In this document: positions 25,570 through 37,099 of the stretch, in pieces
Layout of the letters: each line of letters begins with the position of its first letter
Numbering within the stretch: the first letter of the stretch is position 1
From: Entonaema liquescens
Taxonomy: Eukaryota; Ascomycota; Sordariomycetes; Xylariales; Xylariaceae
Length of the DNA: 64,000 nucleotides
Direction: 5' to 3'
Assembly: GCA_902805475.1 (NCBI GenBank)
Contig: CADCSX010000023.1
Coordinates: 3,782,001-3,846,000 of the forward strand
Position numbers and translations under genes: made by a program
The notes under the pieces: model-generated
Seen by the model: the letters and a program-made list of their open reading frames with translations, nothing else
What the model was told of the DNA's origin: nothing
Databases searched by the model: none

Positions 25570-27588
25570 ATGAGCGCCGCGCCGAGCAGATCTGCGGACC
25601 GCCGCCCGGCGAGCGAATCCGGGGATTCGGACTCGCGGGACGAGGAGGACTGGAGCGATGCCGAGGGGGAGGAAGACGATGAGGAAGAGACCCTAGAGGT
25701 CATCTCGCTGCTTGATGACCGGGTCTTCCCCGATGTCATGTCCATGCTTGCGCATTGCAGGGAGAAGCACGGGTTTGATTTCCTGGGCGTTCGGCAGCGG
25801 TTGCAGCTTGATTTCCACGGTTGCGTTAAGCTTGTTAACTTCAGTGAGTGCGTTTGCTTTATTTATATTGTTTGCTTTCTATTCATGTTTGTATTCCTAT
25901 AACTTCGTGTCCTTATACTACTTCATCCTAGACTACTTCTATCTCATCCAATTCCATCCCTAACTTTATACACACATTTCTAACATTCAAATAGTTCGCC
26001 AACGGGTCCATGAGGGCCTATCCGTAACAGAGGACATCTCGTGGTCCGACATCGATCACGAGCAGTACCTCAAGCCGGTGCTAGATGACGATGCCGTCAT
26101 CTTGGGACTATTCGACTTGCCGGAATTCAAGCCCGCGGCGGAAGCTAGCAATGGCAACGGCGACAACGCGGCTCTAGTCGACGACCTCCTGAAGCGCAAC
26201 AGCGAGCTCCAGGAGGAACTAGCCCGCGTCAAGACCCAGTTCGATAGCTACCGCGTCGCTGTGCAGCAGACGCTCGACGAACGCTGGGGCGATGTCGATC
26301 AAGCTGAGGCCGAATCTGCTGCTGCTGCCGGCAAGGCGGGTAAAGGAAAGGAAAATGCCGAAAAGAAGGTGGATGATTCTTACTATTGGGATTCCTATGC
26401 TGGAGCCGGTAAGTAGCTACCTAGCTCAACACACAACTAGCTCTCCATATCTCTACTAACTCCTGCGTATCAAGAAATCCACGAGACCATGCTCAAGGAT
26501 GCGGTGCGCACCGACGCATACCGGGACTTCATCTACAACAACAAGCACCTCTTCGCAGGCAAGACTGTGCTTGACATAGGTTGCGGCACAGGTAAGTCCT
26601 AAACATATTTCTATATATGTGTATATATATATCTATATCTATATCTATATCTATATCTATATCTGACTAACCTAACCCCTGCCTCCTAGGAATCCTAAGC
26701 ATGTTCTGCGCCCGCGCCGGTGCCTCCAAAGTCATCGCCGTCGACGCCAGCGCCATCATCACCAAGGCACAAGAAAACATCTTCCACAACAACCTATCCT
26801 CGACCATAACCTGCGTGCACGGTCGCATCGAGGAAGTCGCCCTGCCCGTCGACGAGGTCGACATCATCGTCAGCGAGTGGATGGGGTACTGCCTGCTGTT
26901 CGAAGCCATGCTTCCCTCCGTGCTCTTCGCCCGCGACAGGTACCTCAAGCCCGACGGGCTTCTCGTCCCCTCCCACGCCAACCTCTGGCTCGCCCCCGTC
27001 GCCGACCCCATCTACGTCGCCGACAACGTCGCCTTCTGGCGCGACGTCTACGGCTTCGACATGCGCGCCATGCAAGCCGGCATCTACGACGAAGCCCGCG
27101 TGCTCGCCTGGCCCCGTCCCTCTCCCCCCTCCGACCCGAACAGCACCCTCCCCGCCTCCTCCCCCAGCGCCTTCAAGCTGCTAGACCTGTACACAGTCCA
27201 GACCTCCGACCTGTCCTTCACCGCACCCTTCTCCACCACCCTGGCCCGCGACATCGACGCCCTGGACGGGTACCTTATCTGGTTCGACATGTTCTTCTCA
27301 CCAACACGGGACACCACACAAAGCGCCGTCGCGCTCTCGTCCACCGCTGAATCCTGGGCCGCCGCCGACCCGCAGAACCGCGTGGCGTTTACCACGGGCC
27401 CGCACGGCCGCGAGACTCACTGGAAGCAGGGCCTGCTGCTGTGCAAGCCCAAGGACGCGGCCGCCCTGAAGAGCGGCGACGAGGTCAAGGGCGAGGTCGC
27501 GTTTTCGATTCCCGAGGACCATGCGCGCGGGCTGGCGATCAAGGTTACCTGGAACGGGAATAAGGGCCAGTCTTGGTTTTTACGGTAG
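25570..27588 (+). CDS. PRMT3: Protein arginine N-methyltransferase 3
   Basis: S-adenosylmethionine-dependent type I arginine methyltransferase that in yeasts and animals modifies ribosomal protein uS5 (Rps2). Exons: 25570-25843, 25995-26408, 26475-26591, 26690-27588, giving 567 residues. An acidic N-terminus (residues 15-40) leads to a C2H2-like segment of which the HCREKH half is visible (about residue 62) while the usual CxxC half is missing. A coiled segment (ELQEELARVKTQFDSY) follows. The catalytic core has motif I VLDIGCGTG (split by the third intron), the double-E loop SEWMGYCLLFEAML and the THW loop THWKQ. The third intron carries a TATATC microsatellite. Codon usage in the last exon is much richer in GC than neighbouring genes. 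Confidence in the subfamily comes from the N-terminal layout. Confidence 0.93.
26622..26664. repeat. (TATATC)n microsatellite in PRMT3 intron 3
   Basis: Six to seven near-perfect copies of a TATATC/CTATAT unit preceded by alternating TA, within the intron 26592-26689. It is length-variable by nature and does not touch the splice sites. Confidence 0.85.
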
Positions 27589-28196
27589 ATGAGGGTCGGA
27601 ATGGGAAGGGAAAATGGGGTGATGGGAAGTCATACCTGCTCGAGGTAGCCGTGCTTAGCAGCACGATATTTAAAATATGAAGTGAGTTCTAGATGTCCAA
27701 TACCATAAGAGCATTGCTATATAAACTATCTGCTTTGCGCATCCAAAGCTTCCATGATTCAAGATAGCAGACTGAACAACATGTCCTATTGCAAAGAACA
27801 GCAATACTAGTTTACTCAATTAATCATTCGCACTCTCATAGCCCTCCTATATCATATCACCGAAAGCAGAGCAATCACATAACAAGAGAGGAAATCGTGG
27901 GAATATACAACTTCTATTTGCCAGGAGTGTTCTAGCTGGTATTGAATAGTCACTCGTACCTTAGCAGGTCCTTCTATACGGAGCCTAATAGTATTCCCTC
28001 AACCTGCCCCGTTCCAGCATATACAGTCATGATAGTAGCAGGGCCCTTCTAATAGCATCTTAATAGGCTTAGCCATCTGGCTACCTGCAATGCGCCTTTC
28101 TTTAACGCCTTCCTTAATCAAGGACCCATAATCTATATATATAATTTCTCATCATGATAAGAAGGGAAATGTTTAAAGCATAGAAAACCCGCCAAC
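27589..28196. other. Convergent 3' region PRMT3 / MscS channel
   Basis: About 0.6 kb between the two stop codons of convergent genes. Only 3' UTR-like sequence; no gene seen. Confidence 0.6.
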
Positions 28197-30942
28197 CTAA
28201 TGTTGTTCATAGGGATTACTCGGTGATCGAGTCTGATTGTGGGCCGCGTGTCTACTACCGCTTCCACCTGACTGGTGGCTTCGGTGAGACGACTGAGGAT
28301 ATAGTGAATTTCCTCCTGGCGGGGCATTGGTACTGTATGGGTGTGGGCCACCCACTTGTGCTTCTTCGTCAAAAGGCTGGGTTATTTGGAAGCTTGGCGT
28401 GTTCTCGCTGATCGGATGCGGAGGTAGGGTCTCGCCTGCTCTCCGCCGACCACTACGCTGACTCTCTTGCTTATGGAGGTCCAAACGTAACGACTCTATA
28501 TCATTCGAGCGTTTCCGGTCTATGGCCTCCTCACGAGTGTCTGGGGAATCGTCGCGGTTGTAGCCCCAATCATCGGCAGCTGCTCTTACGGGGTCGAGTG
28601 TATTTAGACCCTGTGCAGCCTTCACCTCTCTATCCTCAGGTTTACCGGATCTGCTAGATGTCGAAGGGTTCCTAGCCGGCGCCGTTGGTACCAATCGCAT
28701 TTCTTCCTTTTCTTTAGCGGCCTTGTCACGAGCAGCAGCAGCATCCGAATCCGAGACGGCAACTGAGTAGGATGGGTTGGTAGGTCCACCCAATGCTTCA
28801 CCGCCGCCACCAGGTGCATAAATGGGTACCTTCTTCAGAGCGAGAGTAAGAGCGCACATGAATTTAGAACGCCGAGTAGCACGGATGGCCTCATTGTGCC
28901 AATTTGACTTGTGCTTGATAGCAATTTTCAGCTGTAGTTTATCCAAGTCGCCGACGCCTGCAACGCTAATAGAGATGTCCGGCTGGAAGTCTCGCGCATT
29001 CTCCGGGGCCTGTACAAACCTCTCCATCTCAAGTCGCAAAAGCTCAATATCTTCAAAAGAAGTGTCGTATGAGACATTGACGTCGATAACCTCTTTCATG
29101 GCCTTGCTCCGGGTAACATTCTCGATCCAAACGTTGTTCAGAACGATATTTGGCACTTGCACAACCTGCATCCTATCGATACGATTGAAGACGGTATATA
29201 GCAGGGAAATCTTCTCAACAACCAATTGCTCTTTCTCCGATCCTGTAATATCGACTCTGTCACCAACATCGTAAGGATGCTTGACAAATAAGAAAATGCA
29301 AGAACCCAGGAATTCCTGTGCAGTGACAGCAAAAATGAAAGAGAGCGATAGCAAGGTTGTACCCGCAGTTGTGAGCGTGGTTATGAAAGAGCTTTGGAAG
29401 AACGCAACTACAAAAAATGTCAGTAAAAGGCATGACCGTATAAAATAGAGCCTGGGATGGCAACTTACGGAAGATGAAAATAACGATCAACAGCACTATG
29501 AACAGGAGGACCTGATCGAATACACCCAAGGCTTGGCTGATGTCCTTCATGCTGTTTCCTATAGCTTTTCTCTCAGTTCCCATCTCAACTACCTTCCTAA
29601 TCATCTCGTCGAGGCTAATATCTCCATTGCCGTCCGCATCGATTGCTTCAAAGCATTCCTCAGCTTCATCACGGTGTCCAGGGCCAAGAACCTCGATGAT
29701 GTCATCCACATATAGGGACTCGTTGCCTTCCACGACAAATGACATCCAGATACGCTTCGCGAGAGCTTCCGAGGTCCTAACCTTCTCGAGGGCTTCCACG
29801 ACTATCGAGTGGGCAGAGTTAGGGTTGAAGACCTGCTTTCCGGTGATCTCTGAGGCCAAGTTTCCGAAGACAGATGTGACTTTGTCGCCAATGCGTGTTA
29901 CATTTCCAATCAATCTCATAGGAGTCACTACTCCGTTCTTCTTATTCTTCCTACCCCTCTTCCCGCCAGCAAGAAGTATCTCGATACTATCGTTGATAAG
30001 CTCATCTTCTTCGCGGAATTCACGGCAGTACATAGGAAACAGTTGTCGAGAAGCGTCGTACAGCAACCCCAGAAGGAAGATTTCCCGCTTGGAGTCCTTA
30101 ATACGATTGGCAAAGGAACGCTGGTGGTATGTGACACTGATAAGTTGGATGATGGCTTTCTCGACGAGAAAGACGGCCGAAGAGGCGAAGAGCGCGCCTA
30201 AGATCCTTCGTATCGTAATAACCCACGCTACATTATTGAACTTAACATCTAGTAACCCAGTGAATATAAAGAAGGTTGCCAATGCCCAGAAGAAGAGTGA
30301 CAGCGGAATCTCAAGTGCACGAATAACGATTGCGTACTTGCGAGTACCTGCACTGACGACACCGGTGAAAAACATGAAAACAGGAGGAAGAAGGTGAGCA
30401 ACGACCTTGCCAACCCATAAGGCCAGCCAGGCTAATTCTATCCATAGAAAAAGGTCAATGAGGGGTGGGCCAGGCGCGTATATAGCAGGAGTCTCGTTTA
30501 CATCATTTTGTCTCGGGCCGTGGCCAGCTCGAAGGGTGTCCTGTTGCCCGATTGCTCGGATAACAATCATAGGGATTGCCAAAAGGACACCGACAGGAAC
30601 AATATAAACGAGATACCGCGTGAAGACTGAGGCATGGATAAGCTTGTTGTAAAACCTGCCCATGGCATTGAGAGATGCTTCCTCGGAGACGAGATTGTCG
30701 TTTTCCTGAGAACCCTCATTTTTCTTAGTTCTCCTCCGACCACGATGGAAGAAGCCACGCTTCTCATTCTCGTCAGAAGGGGTTTGATTTTCAGTGCTGA
30801 AGCCGGTTACATTGCCTTGGTTGGGCTTTCTAGCACCAGTCGAGCTGGCATTGCTCCGTACTTGAGTTAATGGTATTTCGTTGTCCATATCGGGTTGTGA
30901 GCCGCCTAGTTGCACAAAGCCTCTTGGGGAACGGATCGACAT
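28197..30942 (-). CDS. MscS-family mechanosensitive channel with EF-hand (Msy1/Msy2 type)
   Basis: Tension-gated ion channel; fission yeast relatives Msy1 and Msy2 sit in the endoplasmic reticulum and tune calcium on hypo-osmotic shock. Exons 30942-29469 and 29407-28197, 894 residues. I chose the ATG at 30942 (MSIRSPRGF) because nothing upstream in frame is an ATG. A polar N-terminus of about 110 residues is followed by several membrane helices (YLVYIVPVGVLLAIPMIVIR and others). An EF-hand with loop DADGNGDISLDE lies at about residues 434-446. The pore helices and MscS beta domain come next (VFDQVLLFIVLLIVIFIF, then HPYDVGDRVDI and VVQVPNIVL). The C-terminal 250 residues are low-complexity and charged. 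The intron falls inside the pore helix region. The EF-hand suggests calcium feedback on the channel. Confidence 0.93.
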
Positions 30943-32774
30943 CGAAGTGGAGAGATATGCAATTGAAGTGATATTCAACCTATCCGGCTTCCCAGATTTT
31001 GGATGTGACCCAACAATGTGGTTCGGAAGTTTTTTTCCCTTTTTCTTTTAAAAATAGGGTATTGCTGTATATACGAGCGAATGTGTTATACACAGGGTTT
31101 CTCGGGATAGCACCAGGCAATCGATCGGAAGCGTGAAGGTGGTGCGTTTAAAGATCAAATGCGAGACGAAGACGAATTCAACCGTAGGCTTTTTAAGGAC
31201 ACTGAAAATGAATCTTGAAAAGAGGCAGAGGAAAAAACGAAAGACTATCGGCCCTGTGTCTATTGTGTAATAGAGTAGAAAAGGATCCAAAGCATAGGAT
31301 GCTCTCGTAGGGGAAGGGGGGGCCGAGGAATTTGTCGAGAACTGAGGATATAGTAGTGTAGTGTTAGAATAGAGGGGGGTTAGGAAGAAAGAAAAAGAAA
31401 GATCGCGAATCTGAATGACAAGATGCGGTTCGTAGCACTAGATGATGTAGGTACATGTAAAGTACTATAGGTACTATACCATGTATGTAACTTAAAGGAA
31501 GGGACCGATCGGGGGTTGTATCATGTGGAGGATTGACGCGTTGGAAGGTCCGCCGAGGTGCTACTAGTTATGGATCCACAAGGGAAATCGATCTAAAAGA
31601 AATGGGTAAGAGTACGTAGTACGTTAGGTAATTCCAGGGTACTTGTTTGTGTTTTTGTAAGAGGTAGTGACTATCGTCCAGTTCGAACACCATTGTGGAA
31701 GGCGGCATCAATTTATTTGGTATGTAGAGTAACAGCAACAGGTAAATCCCCAGGGTATACCGTTGTACATTAGAATTATACGCGAGGTTCCATAAGGTAC
31801 ATAACAAGCAATCAACCCCTTCGTATCATTTGAAATGATTCCACTTAGCATACAGTATAGGTAGCAATTTCTCTATCCCTTTGAAGCATTTAGATAAAGC
31901 CTACTACACTTACCCTTTTATTCCGGGTATTCACGTTGGAGTTCACGAAGTTCCCAAATTTTTTCTACTTCGAGGATGTTCCACTGACGTTATCCAGGGG
32001 TAACGATCTAGACGTTTCAGCGGAATTGGACGCCAATGGCGTGCAGTCGCTATGGTTGGCCAATCGCTACTTAGATACCAAGGGTATTAACTCCGGCAGA
32101 ACCTACCCGAGTCAAGGGCTTTAAATTTGTGGTAGCTGCGAGTGGTGTACCACAGCATGTGCGCGTGGGTTGGCGGCTTGAAAAGCTTGGCCAAACAATA
32201 AAATCGATTAAAACATATTACTATCCCGTTTACGTCAATAAATTTTATCAAAGTTTACGAAATTTAGTCTACAATAGGCAATAGATATAGGCTACTTCTT
32301 CGTACCTTATGTAGCCAACCTTTTATAACCAACCTTTTTTTTTGCTTTGTTATTTTAAGCCACTCGCCATCGTCCCATGTTTCAGAAGTCGAGAGGCGAG
32401 ATTGGAAAATTCATCACACTTAACCTTTATTAATGTTAATTGGACCAACTTTTTTCAATCGAACATGAGCAGGTTGAATTTAATAATTTTTAGTGGTCAA
32501 TTGGAAAAACTAGAGTCTATATGCACAGACGCATATTTGATCAATAAAAATGACGAAAAAGTCGGATGAGATTCTGCCTTGGAAAAGGGGAGCCACTGTT
32601 TCTCCACGAACGGGTCTACGATAGTGCAATTTTTTTTATACAGGATCATTGCACAAGATCTTGGTTGACATCGAGTCCCAATTTTTTAAAACTCTCCTTT
32701 CCTTCGGGTACAACGTCGATCCTCAGTCCGCGCGATAGCACAACACACGATAAGCGATAGAGATGCTAATTTTA
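30943..32774. other. Gap upstream of MscS gene leading into accessory pocket
   Basis: 1.8 kb. The first part should be the channel promoter and 5' UTR. From about 31.9 kb the sequence becomes AT-richer, and short open frames appear that I do not recognise. No supported gene. Confidence 0.55.
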
Positions 32775-32815
32775 CTATGCGCATAACGCATTATACCGTA
32801 TAATGACACATAATG

Positions 32816-32839
32816 GCGCATAATAGATCTATTATGCGC
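32816..32839. repeat. Left 24-bp perfect palindrome of hAT relic
   Basis: GCGCATAATAGATCTATTATGCGC equals its own reverse complement. The same core recurs at 33661-33682 at the other end of the relic. Confidence 0.9.
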
Positions 32840-33050
32840 ATAACGGAATGGGACCCCCGATTATCCGGCGCGCTAGTACAAAAATGGGGCTAGTTTACTG
32901 TTGAAGTATCGTGTTTGAAGCTTTTCAAGGTTACATATGTACGAATTTAATAAGATTAAAATTACAATTACGGGTCTTACACGTAAAATGACGCGTTGAA
33001 GAATCAATATGACTTTGTTTACATGCTACTCATGCTATCCTAGACCTAAT

Positions 33051-33516
33051 TTAGCTGTCTTCTAGCATCCCAGCCTGGATTTCGTCGTCTAATTCTTCCT
33101 GTTCTCGATCACTTAACCGCTCTAACGCCTTTATAGGTAATTTATCTCGTAATCTTTCAAGCACGCTTGAGTTTACGTAGATAAACACCAGTTTGTCAGT
33201 CTTAGATTGATCTAAGCGCGCGCGTTTGGCGTTATGTATGTAATTATACGCCTAAAACGCGCGTTCGGATGGGACTGAGTTAGCAATAGTGGTAAATAAT
33301 CGCCTTGCAACAGGTGCTAATAGACTATTCGGATCTTTGTCGATTTAAATACGTTTGATATAAGGCACAGTTGACTAGATGGCGGCGTAGGTTGGATGAA
33401 CCTGACCCAGCACACAACTCCTTCCTACAATGCTTACAAGCAGCCCGTTTTTGTACTAAAGAGCCCTGATCGATAGGGGTAAATTGACTGAACGTAATAT
33501 CGTCTCTAGGAGGCAT
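33051..33516 (-). pseudogene. hAT transposase relic: BED finger joined to dimerisation domain
   Basis: Starting at an ATG at 33516, the reading gives MPPRDDITFSQFTPI, then a BED-type finger (CKHC near residue 28, then LRRHLVNC) as in hAT transposases. It stops at a TAG at about 33325. In another frame, starting within the last codons, the reading DPNSLLAPVARRLF continues through NSVPSERAF, an in-frame TAG, then AYNYIHNAKRARLDQSKTDK and an acidic end at 33051. That is the hAT C-terminal dimerisation domain. The DDE catalytic region that should lie between is absent, so this is an internally deleted and inactivated copy. The TAG after SERAF replaces a residue usually Ser in relatives. Confidence 0.82.
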
Positions 33517-33660
33517 TTCGATTGAATTTGAGGGTGTTTTAGGTCAAAATAGGTATTGTTATTGTTGTTGTACGATACACGAAGAAATTTTCGCTAAGTC
33601 ATACGCATTATACGCAATTGTATGGCATTATACGCATAATAGCGTATAATGACATTATAT

Positions 33661-33682
33661 CGCATAATAGATCTATTATGCG
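33661..33682. repeat. Right 22-bp palindrome of hAT relic
   Basis: CGCATAATAGATCTATTATGCG, the inner 22 bases of the left palindrome, unchanged. The surrounding ATTATACGC words also recur on the left. Confidence 0.9.
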
Positions 33683-33690
33683 CATAATGA

Positions 33691-34588
33691 GCATGCCTAA
33701 AGCGATGACTACTATAATTATGATTTACCTAACGGGTATTTAACATATGGATATTACTACATTGTATAGTCTTAAATAGTAGTATGCTATAATTTCTTTT
33801 AGGGGATTAGCATAAAATCTCTGCCTTGGAAGAATCCAAGTCTATTGTTCAGCTACCATGAAGGCGATCACGAGCACGGACAGATGGACAAGACCGCAGG
33901 AGGTCGGAGACTCAGCTACACCAAGAAAGGTGACAGCAACGCTGATCTCAAAAGATCCGAGCTTCTCCCAGCTGGACGGGGATGATCGATCAACAGCGCG
34001 AATGGGCCACACTATTGATACGACGCATAATACGATCAAGCTTTCCACGCCAATCTTGTGCATCCTCCGTAGACCTTCGCAGATAGATACACTACAAGTA
34101 CTGACGAAATAATAGAAGAGTCTTACTAGCTTTGAAAATCATTATAAAGAATAATCCACTCACACACGCAAGTGCCGCGGTGCCGGAATTCCAAAACGCG
34201 CCGCCGCAAGCCACGTTCGCTGATCGTCATCACGCCGCCTTACAAATGTCTTTCTAGCGTCGAGACTACCTCGGGACTAATGCTAGACTAAGTGTGACAT
34301 CAGCCTACTATACCAACATTATGTCAAGTCTGTTCACTTGACATTCGGAAATCCTCGCTATTCATCACTGCGTCGGGGCCTATCCACCTGGAGCTAGCAA
34401 GCCTATCCGGCGAGCAGATTTTTACGTGGCAATAGCATCTAAGCCTCCCGTATACTCAAGTTTAGGTATATCATTGTTCGTAAGCCATTCTACCTTAGCT
34501 ATGCTTAACAAGTTTCTCGATCAGCATGTCTTGGTTCCCCTATTGTATGAAGTAATGTAAGACAGTTGGGTCCAGAGAGAGACTCGGT
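33691..34588. other. Gap between hAT relic and sugar transporter
   Basis: 0.9 kb of mixed composition. Includes a short inverted repeat GTCAAG...CTTGAC near 34323-34342. No gene recognised. Confidence 0.55.
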
Positions 34589-37099
34589 TTATCTGGTACT
34601 TTGCGCAGGGTATGTAGGGTATGGGTCAGCATGAGCTGGATGTCTGTGAACACCAGGACTGTGCCATGAGAAGCGGCGGAGGGTCGGAATATCTCTCTCG
34701 GCTTGATAAATTACATCAAAGGCCTCAGCACCTGTGGTTGTAGCGCTACTTTGGATACCCTCGACGGTAGCATGCTCTTTAATATCAACAGTGGCCTCTG
34801 TGCCGCTGTCAGTTGCCGACTCATCTCGTACCACAAAATTCGGTGGAGCAGCGTCATCCTGTCTGTCAAAGTGGTAAAGGGGTTCGACGGCAGCCCCGCG
34901 CTTCCATAAGACGTAGCGCTTGAACCACCATGGGACCACCTTAGTACAATTGTACTTGATAAATACGCTCATAGGCACGGCAAAGATGTAGTCAAGTTCC
35001 TCTAGGGTCCGCTGTTTTGTCTCTGGCATCCACAAGAAAATCATAATGAAAGCTGTGATGTTGAATCCTGCGTATAGACAGAAGGCACCCTATTTGGCAT
35101 ACTGCATTAGACTGGCATCTTCATGTGATAAGTTGCGTGAGGGGCTTTGCGAATTCGGAAATAATTATATCAAACTCACCAAGACACCCGTCACTGCAAG
35201 GATCTTCGGGAACGTGATCGACAATACGGCAGCCCAGAAAAGACAAGTCGCAACGGCCCACGCCATCCCAACCTCGCGGTGAGAGAGCGGAAAGACCTCT
35301 GCACTATACGTGTATGGGACGGGACCCTCGCCCGGCGAATAAAACATGGCGAACACATATACGAATAGCGCTACCAGGCCGGTATGAGCTGAGGAGGCCT
35401 TGGGGATGAGTGTGCATAGACCGGCAGCCAGTAGTGACCACGCCATATTGGGGAATGTGAAAAGGAGCAGCGAACGCCGGCCAAAGGTGTCGATCGTCCA
35501 AACGGCTGGCCAAGCAAATATGAAGTTGACAAACCCGAATCCCCACGATGCCAGGAGGGCGTTGAGATCAGAAGTTCCTGCTTCTTTGAATACAGTGGAA
35601 GAATAAAAGGCTATAATATTGATACCTAGTGCACGTCAGTTTTCAAGTTATTTTACTTAGGGACCACGCTGGCCAACTTGCCACACATTTGCTGGCCTAT
35701 CATAACCACAAAGGAGGCCAAAGTAGCTCTTCTAATTCGAGGGATCGTAAAGAGCTGGACGATCCGCTCGGCATAGGATGAGTTGCCAACGGCCTCAGAT
35801 TCGATCTCTACCTGGGCATATATAGCATAAAGGTCACGAGCCGCCTGGATAGGATGATTGCGGAGCCGTAAGAGCGACTTTATCGCTTCTCGAATCCGAC
35901 CCTTCTTTATATACCACCTCGGCGATTCCGGACAAAATAGGATGAGAAACGTTAAAGGAACTGCTGGGATGAAGGCCGAGCCAACCTGGACTATGTAGAT
36001 AGTATATTAGCAACATGAGGGTTAACAGTAGAAAGAGATGATATATACGTCGCCAGGAGATTTTGCCAACTTGACCAACTATTAAATTAGCAGTGCATCC
36101 AAGGAAGATGCCGAACGCAGTCCACATCTGCCAGGATGTCACTAAGGCACCACGGATAGACGCCGGGCTATTCTCAGCAGCATATATCGGTACCGTCGCG
36201 GCCTTGATTCCCATACCAACGCCGAGAAATATTCTTGACATCAAGAAGTGCTCCTAGCTTCGAGTGACGGCCCCGAGTAAAGGGGCTACTAAGCAAATTA
36301 TGGCAGAGATAAAGATAGTTCCTACAATGGGCTTAGCTGTAACTGTCTTCGAGGATCTTAATAGGGGATGACATACCTCGACGTCCAAGGCGGTTGTTCA
36401 GCGGATCCGAAAGCCAACAACCTATAAGTGCCGATCCAATATAAGGTGCTGCATTGATAAGACCGACGAGCAGTACATCGTGGTCTGAGTTTCCACCTAT
36501 ACCGAACTGCGCTGGAAACGATAAATTGGCCCCATTGGTACCCTCTTGATCCCACCCTTGTACGGCTGCCCCTATGGAGCAGGTAATGATCGTTAGGTAG
36601 AGGAGCTTGGGAATTTTCCATTTGTGTGTTATTTCTTGCCTGAGAACCCTAATTTCTGCCGAATCGAGAGCTTCTGGCCCTTGAATATTCTCGAAATTAT
36701 CGGGGTGTTTCGCAACGAGAGCCCCCTTGCGCATAAGATGAACGAACTCGCACAGGCCATTCCATTCAGAAAACCGGGTGACTTGATCGAGTAGGTATTC
36801 ACGAGGGATATTAGCTAAGGGGTTCGAAATACTATTTCCCAGCAAGGGAGCCGAGTTAGCTAGTTATCTAAATGGTCTAGATGCCTAGGTAGTTACGGAC
36901 GTAGCATTTGGGTTGTTATTGAGGTCAATGTGTGCCTTTGCACCGGGGCGGACGCCCTTTTCCGCCGAGGTATCATAGTGGTACGCCAAAATCTTCCGGC
37001 TGGATTAGATATGTTAGTAAACGATATGGGACAGTCATGTATGGTAATGGGTTTTTTTCGCAAGTCTTACGCATGTGACTGTTTGGCTTCTTGAGACAT
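34589..37099 (-). pseudogene. MFS sugar transporter gene interrupted by one in-frame TAG
   Basis: A proton-coupled hexose/polyol-type permease of the plasma membrane in intact relatives. Seven exons splice in phase: 37099-37071, 36999-36901, 36831-36377, 36321-36049, 35990-35682, 35625-35180, 35089-34589, totalling 704 codons. Family marks are LGRRG, PESPRW after the sixth helix, and PETKQRTLEELDYIF after the twelfth. N-terminal IPREYLLDQV is typical. The codon at 36256-36254 (about residue 217, between helices 3 and 4) is TAG where relatives have Trp in SWEHFL. On the plus strand this is CCA to CTA, a RIP-type transition. Intron 2 has a weak GTCCGT donor and intron 5 a GC donor. It sits beside a dead transposon. 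Alternative splicing at the nearby CTAG acceptor would break the frame, so I treat the gene as disabled, probably recently. Confidence 0.8.

Larger units (their letters stand above)
32775..33690 (-). mobile_element. Non-autonomous, deletion-derived hAT element
   Basis: A block of about 0.9 kb bounded on each side by AT-rich arrays of TATGCGCATAA/CATTATACGC-like words containing the same 22-24 bp palindrome (32816-32839 and 33661-33682). Between them, on the minus strand, lie an N-terminal BED zinc finger and a C-terminal hAT dimerisation domain fused with the whole catalytic region missing. The outer limits are approximate: I could not find a clean 8-bp target duplication. Confidence 0.7.

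Noticed and set aside
26877..27395. Arg-rich and Val/Gly-rich frames over the last PRMT3 exon
   Set aside because: Produced by the high GC of this exon; the PRMT3 frame carries all catalytic motifs.
31936..32760. Short plus-strand frames in the accessory pocket
   Set aside because: Each is under 80 codons, with no motif, and lies in AT-rich sequence where such frames arise by chance.
36831..36845. TTG at 36845 as the transporter start
   Set aside because: Two upstream exons with an ATG at 37099 splice in phase into this exon and give a typical N-terminus.
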